From positions 59,274 through 123,273 of the forward strand of contig NZ_JANKAS010000008.1 in the NCBI RefSeq assembly GCF_024622505.1: DNA of 64,000 nt. The letters run 5' to 3'. Both the position numbers and the translations under genes were made by a program. Positions 61,019 through 64,000 of the stretch are shown here, piece after piece; the first letter of the stretch is position 1, and every line of letters begins with the position of its first letter. Origin of the DNA: Irregularibacter muris. GTDB taxonomy: Bacteria > Bacillota > Clostridia > Eubacteriales > Garciellaceae. The notes beneath the pieces were generated by a model, which saw only the letters and a program-made list of their open reading frames with translations, was not told the DNA's origin and searched no databases.

Positions 61019-61795
61019 ATGGGTTTTATTACTTATGAGCAGCAAGGTCTTGTAGGTGTGATAACCATTAATCGTCCTAAAGCCTTAAATGCTCTAAATA
61101 CATCAGTATTAAAAGAATTAGATGAAACTCTTGACGGGATAAACTTAGATTCTGTAAGAGCGATTATTCTTACAGGTGCCGGAGAAAAATCCTTTGTGGC
61201 TGGAGCAGACATAGGAGAAATGAGTAGTCTTACTAAAGCAGAAGGAGAAGACTTTGGTAAAAAGGGAAACGATATCTTCAGAAGAGTAGAAACTTTTCCT
61301 ATTCCTGTTATTGCTGCAATTAATGGATTTGCCCTAGGGGGTGGATGTGAAATTGCTATGAGTTGTGATATTCGCCTTTGTTCTGAAAATGCAGTATTCG
61401 GTCAACCTGAAGTAGGTCTAGGCATTACGCCAGGTTTTGGGGGAACCCAAAGACTAGCCCGTATTGTAGGTGTAGGAAAGGCTAAAGAAATGATTTATGC
61501 CGCGTACAATATCAAAGCCGACGAGGCCTATAGAATTGGCTTAGTCAATGCTGTATATCCCCAAGCAGAGCTTATGGAACAGGCTTTAAAAATGGCCAAT
61601 AAAATTGCTAAAAATGCACCCATTGCCGTAAGGGCCTCCAAAAAGGCAATCAATGATGGTCTGCAAGTAGATATGGATAAAGCCATTGAAATAGAAGAAA
61701 AATTATTTGGAAGCTGCTTTGAAACAGAGGATCAGCAAGAAGGAATGAAGGCCTTCTTAGAAAAAAGAAAAGTGAGCGGTTTTCAAAATAAATAA
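61019..61795 (+). CDS. crt: Enoyl-CoA hydratase / crotonase
   Basis: This enzyme dehydrates 3-hydroxybutyryl-CoA to crotonyl-CoA. The 258-residue protein has the crotonase oxyanion-hole segments FVAGADIGEM and NGFALGGGCEIAMSCD, and both catalytic glutamates (in GGGCE and GQPEVGLG). AAGGGGG lies eleven bases before the ATG. It is first of the cluster crt-hbd-bcd. A 225-base gap separates it from hbd. Confidence 0.93.
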   Translation: MGFITYEQQGLVGVITINRPKALNALNTSVLKELDETLDGINLDSVRAIILTGAGEKSFVAGADIGEMSSLTKAEGEDFGKKGNDIFRRVETFPIPVIAAINGFALGGGCEIAMSCDIRLCSENAVFGQPEVGLGITPGFGGTQRLARIVGVGKAKEMIYAAYNIKADEAYRIGLVNAVYPQAELMEQALKMANKIAKNAPIAVRASKKAINDGLQVDMDKAIEIEEKLFGSCFETEDQQEGMKAFLEKRKVSGFQNK

Positions 61796-61852
61796 ATGAA
61801 TTGTGAAGGTTTCCCTCGCTGTAATAAAAGGAACGGATCTTTTTTATTAAGA

Positions 61853-61873
61853 TTTCAACTTGTTTCCCTATAG
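61853..61873 (+). repeat. 21-base direct repeat, copy 2
   Basis: Identical to 60836-60856 and located 147 bases before hbd. In the same 225-base gap I see no sigma-54 or clear sigma-A promoter, although TTGGCG near 61884 resembles a -24 box without a -12. Confidence 0.7.
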
Positions 61874-62020
61874 GATAGAGGGCTTGGCGTCACAGACTAT
61901 AGTAAAGCCAGTTTGATACAACCTGGAAAATCAACAAAGGCTTATCGGGAAAATACTGATAATTGGGAATTCAATGAACACAACAATTTAAATTATAAAC
62001 TTTTATAAGGAGGAGTTATG

Positions 62021-62860
62021 ATGAAAGTAGGCATTATTGGTGCAGGAACCATGGGATCAGGTATTGCACAAGCCTTTGCTCAAGCAGAGGGATATGAAGT
62101 GTTTTTATGCGATATCAATAAAGAATTAGCCGCAAAGGGAAAAGAAAAGATTGCTAAAGGATTAGAAAGACGAGTTGCTAAGGGCAAAATGGAACAATCT
62201 GTAGCAGATAAGATGCTCAACAAGATTAGTACGGGTACTAAGGACATTTGTGAAGACTGTGATTTAATGATAGAAGCAGCCATAGAAAACATGGAAATCA
62301 AAAAACAAACCTTCAAGGAATTACAAAGCATTTGTAAACCAGAGGCTATCTTTGCCACAAACACTTCTTCTCTCTCTATTACAGAGTTAGGGGCAGAGTT
62401 AGACAGACCTGTAGTGGGGATGCACTTTTTTAATCCCGCTCCTGTCATGAAATTGGTAGAAGTGATTGCAGGTTTAAATACGCCAGCTGAGTTAGTGGAC
62501 CAAGTTAAAACCATTGCTGTATCCCTTGGAAAAACTCCTGTTCAAGTAGAAGAGGCAGCAGGTTTCGTGGTCAATAGAATTTTAATTCCCATGATCAACG
62601 AAGCCGTGGGCATCTACGCTGAAGGCATAGCCTCTGTGGAGGGCATTGACACCGCCATGAAATTAGGAGCAAATCATCCTATGGGACCTCTAGCTTTAGG
62701 AGATCTTGTAGGATTAGATGTTTGTCTAGCCATCATGGAAGTTCTCTATGAAGAAACTGGAGATTCCAAATACAGACCCCATCCACTACTAAGAAAAATG
62801 GTTCGTGGTGGCCAATTGGGAATGAAAACCGGAAAAGGATTTTATGATTACAACAAATAG
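62021..62860 (+). CDS. hbd: 3-hydroxybutyryl-CoA dehydrogenase
   Basis: This NAD(P)-linked enzyme reduces acetoacetyl-CoA to 3-hydroxybutyryl-CoA. The 279-residue protein has the Rossmann motif GAGTMGSG, the catalytic region [15 protein letters not shown], and C-terminal dimer motifs [22 protein letters not shown] follows AAGGAGGAG; the second, at 62021, is better spaced. A terminator-like hairpin separates it from bcd. Confidence 0.95.
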   Translation: MKVGIIGAGTMGSGIAQAFAQAEGYEVFLCDINKELAAKGKEKIAKGLERRVAKGKMEQSVADKMLNKISTGTKDICEDCDLMIEAAIENMEIKKQTFKELQSICKPEAIFATNTSSLSITELGAELDRPVVGMHFFNPAPVMKLVEVIAGLNTPAELVDQVKTIAVSLGKTPVQVEEAAGFVVNRILIPMINEAVGIYAEGIASVEGIDTAMKLGANHPMGPLALGDLVGLDVCLAIMEVLYEETGDSKYRPHPLLRKMVRGGQLGMKTGKGFYDYNK

Positions 62861-62867
62861 CAATATA

Positions 62868-62905
62868 GGTTAACTAGTTGGAATAAACTAGTTAACCTTC
62901 TTCTT
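62868..62905 (+). terminator. Hairpin terminator after hbd
   Basis: GGTTAACTAGTT and AACTAGTTAACC flank a short loop, followed by TTCTTCTTTT. Read-through into bcd 29 bases later is likely, so it may be an attenuator. Confidence 0.7.
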
Positions 62906-62933
62906 TTAACATTTTGAATATGGAGGAATGAAG

Positions 62934-64000
62934 ATGGATTTTACATTAAGTAAAGAGCAAAAAATGGCACAAAAACTATTTAGGGATTTTGCGATAAATG
63001 AAGTAAAACCCCTGGCTCAAGAGGTAGATGAACAAGAAAGATTTCCACGGGAAACAGTGGAGAAGATGCAAAAACTTGGATTTTTAGGTATTCCTATGCC
63101 TAAAGAATACGGAGGACAGGGCTGTGATACCTTGACTTATGTATTAGCCGTAGAAGAACTTTCAAAGGTTTGCGGTACTACAGGGGTCATTGTTTCAGCT
63201 CATACTTCATTGGGTTGTGAGCCTATTCGAAAACACGGGAATGAAGAGCAAAGAGCAAAATATTTGACCCCACTATCCAGTGGAGAAAAACTGGGGGCAT
63301 TTGCTCTAACAGAACCAGGCGCAGGAACTGACGCAGCAGGACAACAGACTAAGGCTGTCCTAGAGGGAGACCACTATGTATTAAATGGAAGCAAAATTTT
63401 TATTACCAATGGGGGCCAAGCAGATATCTATATTGTTTTTGCAATGACAGATAAATCCATGGGAACAAGGGGGATCTCTGCCTTTATCGTAGAAAAGGAT
63501 TTCCCAGGCTTTTCAATCGGAACAAAGGAAAAGAAAATGGGGATTCGTGGTTCATCCACAACCGAATTGATTTTTGAAAACTGTATTGTACCAAAGGAAA
63601 ACCTTCTTAAAAAAGAAGGGAAAGGATTTGGTATTGCCATGCAAACCTTGGATGGAGGTAGAATCGGCATCGCTGCTCAAGCCCTTGGTCTTGCCGAAGG
63701 GGCCTTAGAAGCAACGGTTGAATATGTTAAGGAAAGAAAACAATTCGGGCGATCCATTGCCAAATTCCAGAACACCCAATTCCAACTAGCGGATATGGCA
63801 ACCAAAATAGAAGCCGCTAAATATTTAGTCTATAAAGCAGCAGTAGCTAAGGACACCCAGAAATCATTCTCTCTAGAAGCAGCCATGGCAAAACTCTATG
63901 CTGCAGAAGTGGCCATGGAAGTGACCACAAAGGCTGTCCAACTCCATGGTGGCTATGGCTATATCCGAGACTATGATGTAGAACGTATGATGCGTGATGC
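62934..64000 (+). CDS. bcd: Acyl-CoA dehydrogenase (butyryl-CoA type), cut by window end
   Basis: This FAD enzyme probably reduces crotonyl-CoA to butyryl-CoA, usually with EtfAB in clostridia. The visible 355 codons start [13 protein letters not shown]. They include [43 protein letters not shown] and [20 protein letters not shown]. The catalytic Glu in the IYEGT region lies beyond the window. GGAGGA precedes the ATG. Gene order crt-hbd-bcd predicts etfBA next. Confidence 0.93.
   Translation, partial: MDFTLSKEQKMAQKLFRDFAINEVKPLAQEVDEQERFPRETVEKMQKLGFLGIPMPKEYGGQGCDTLTYVLAVEELSKVCGTTGVIVSAHTSLGCEPIRKHGNEEQRAKYLTPLSSGEKLGAFALTEPGAGTDAAGQQTKAVLEGDHYVLNGSKIFITNGGQADIYIVFAMTDKSMGTRGISAFIVEKDFPGFSIGTKEKKMGIRGSSTTELIFENCIVPKENLLKKEGKGFGIAMQTLDGGRIGIAAQALGLAEGALEATVEYVKERKQFGRSIAKFQNTQFQLADMATKIEAAKYLVYKAAVAKDTQKSFSLEAAMAKLYAAEVAMEVTTKAVQLHGGYGYIRDYDVERMMRD

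Noticed and set aside
61884..61900. TTGGCG before hbd as a third sigma-54 promoter
   Set aside because: No TTGC lies at the required distance; only the -24 half is present.

Overview
The window looks like a chromosomal segment of a low-GC, spore-forming, anaerobic Firmicute of class Clostridia. The protein content resembles the Alkaliphilus/Natronincola/Clostridium side of the class. That placement is inferred from low GC, AGGAGG-type ribosome binding sites, a Spo0E-like protein, SUF genes in the order CBDSU, a butyrate pathway and sigma-54 promoters. There are no rRNA or tRNA genes, no CRISPR array and no recognisable prophage or intact insertion sequence. Most genes have good Shine-Dalgarno sites and many units end in clear hairpin terminators. 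Many starts given here lie downstream of the longest possible reading frame because a ribosome binding site fixes them.

Region 1 (1-9.7 kb) is an envelope and quality-control block: a membrane-anchored HExxH peptidase, MurA, a YycJ-type metallo-beta-lactamase-fold protein, an HtrA protease, RlmH (apparently missing its C-terminal tail), a ClpE-like unfoldase, UppP and an arginase. Region 2 (9.7-13.2 kb, minus strand) is a three-gene cassette of ATP-grasp ligase, MurE-like ligase and aspartate-racemase-family protein, plausibly a D-aspartate cell-wall modification unit. Region 3 (13.5-16.1 kb) has an orphan small protein and htpG, which has an exact CIRCE element, a strong promoter and a long structured leader.

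Region 4 (16.5-22.5 kb) is a surface-fibre locus: a large von Willebrand A protein, three small TasA/camelysin-like proteins, a SipW-type signal peptidase and an LPKTG-anchored protein. Region 5 (22.6-27.3 kb) is a TetR-regulated ABC exporter/permease operon. It is followed by a MITE-like repeat lying inside a split palindrome.

Region 6 (27.5-36.4 kb) carries an S1-domain protein, an AbgT transporter with M20 and M29 peptidases, a DUF4230 protein, AzlCD, a 56-residue Spo0E-like protein, two divergent HTH regulators around a nested palindromic operator, and a LUD-domain protein. Region 7 (36.4-51 kb) is a sigma-54 unit: an activator gene, an exact -24/-12 promoter, then a peptide ABC transporter, M24 enzyme, D-aminoacylase, binding protein, two M19 dipeptidases around an Asp/Glu/hydantoin racemase, and a nitroreductase. 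Together these look built to import and break down peptides containing D-amino acids.

Region 8 (51-56.2 kb, minus strand) is the SUF iron-sulfur operon. Region 9 (56.3-64 kb) has PlsY and a butyrate pathway (thl, crt, hbd, and bcd cut off by the window end). Separate sigma-54 promoters precede thl and crt, and a CBS-PAS-PAS sigma-54 activator gene lies between them. The most interesting features are the sigma-54 control of the butyrate genes, the SipW/TasA/VWA fibre locus, the racemase/Mur-ligase/ATP-grasp cassette, the competing helices in the htpG leader, and the M24 protein that lacks metal ligands.
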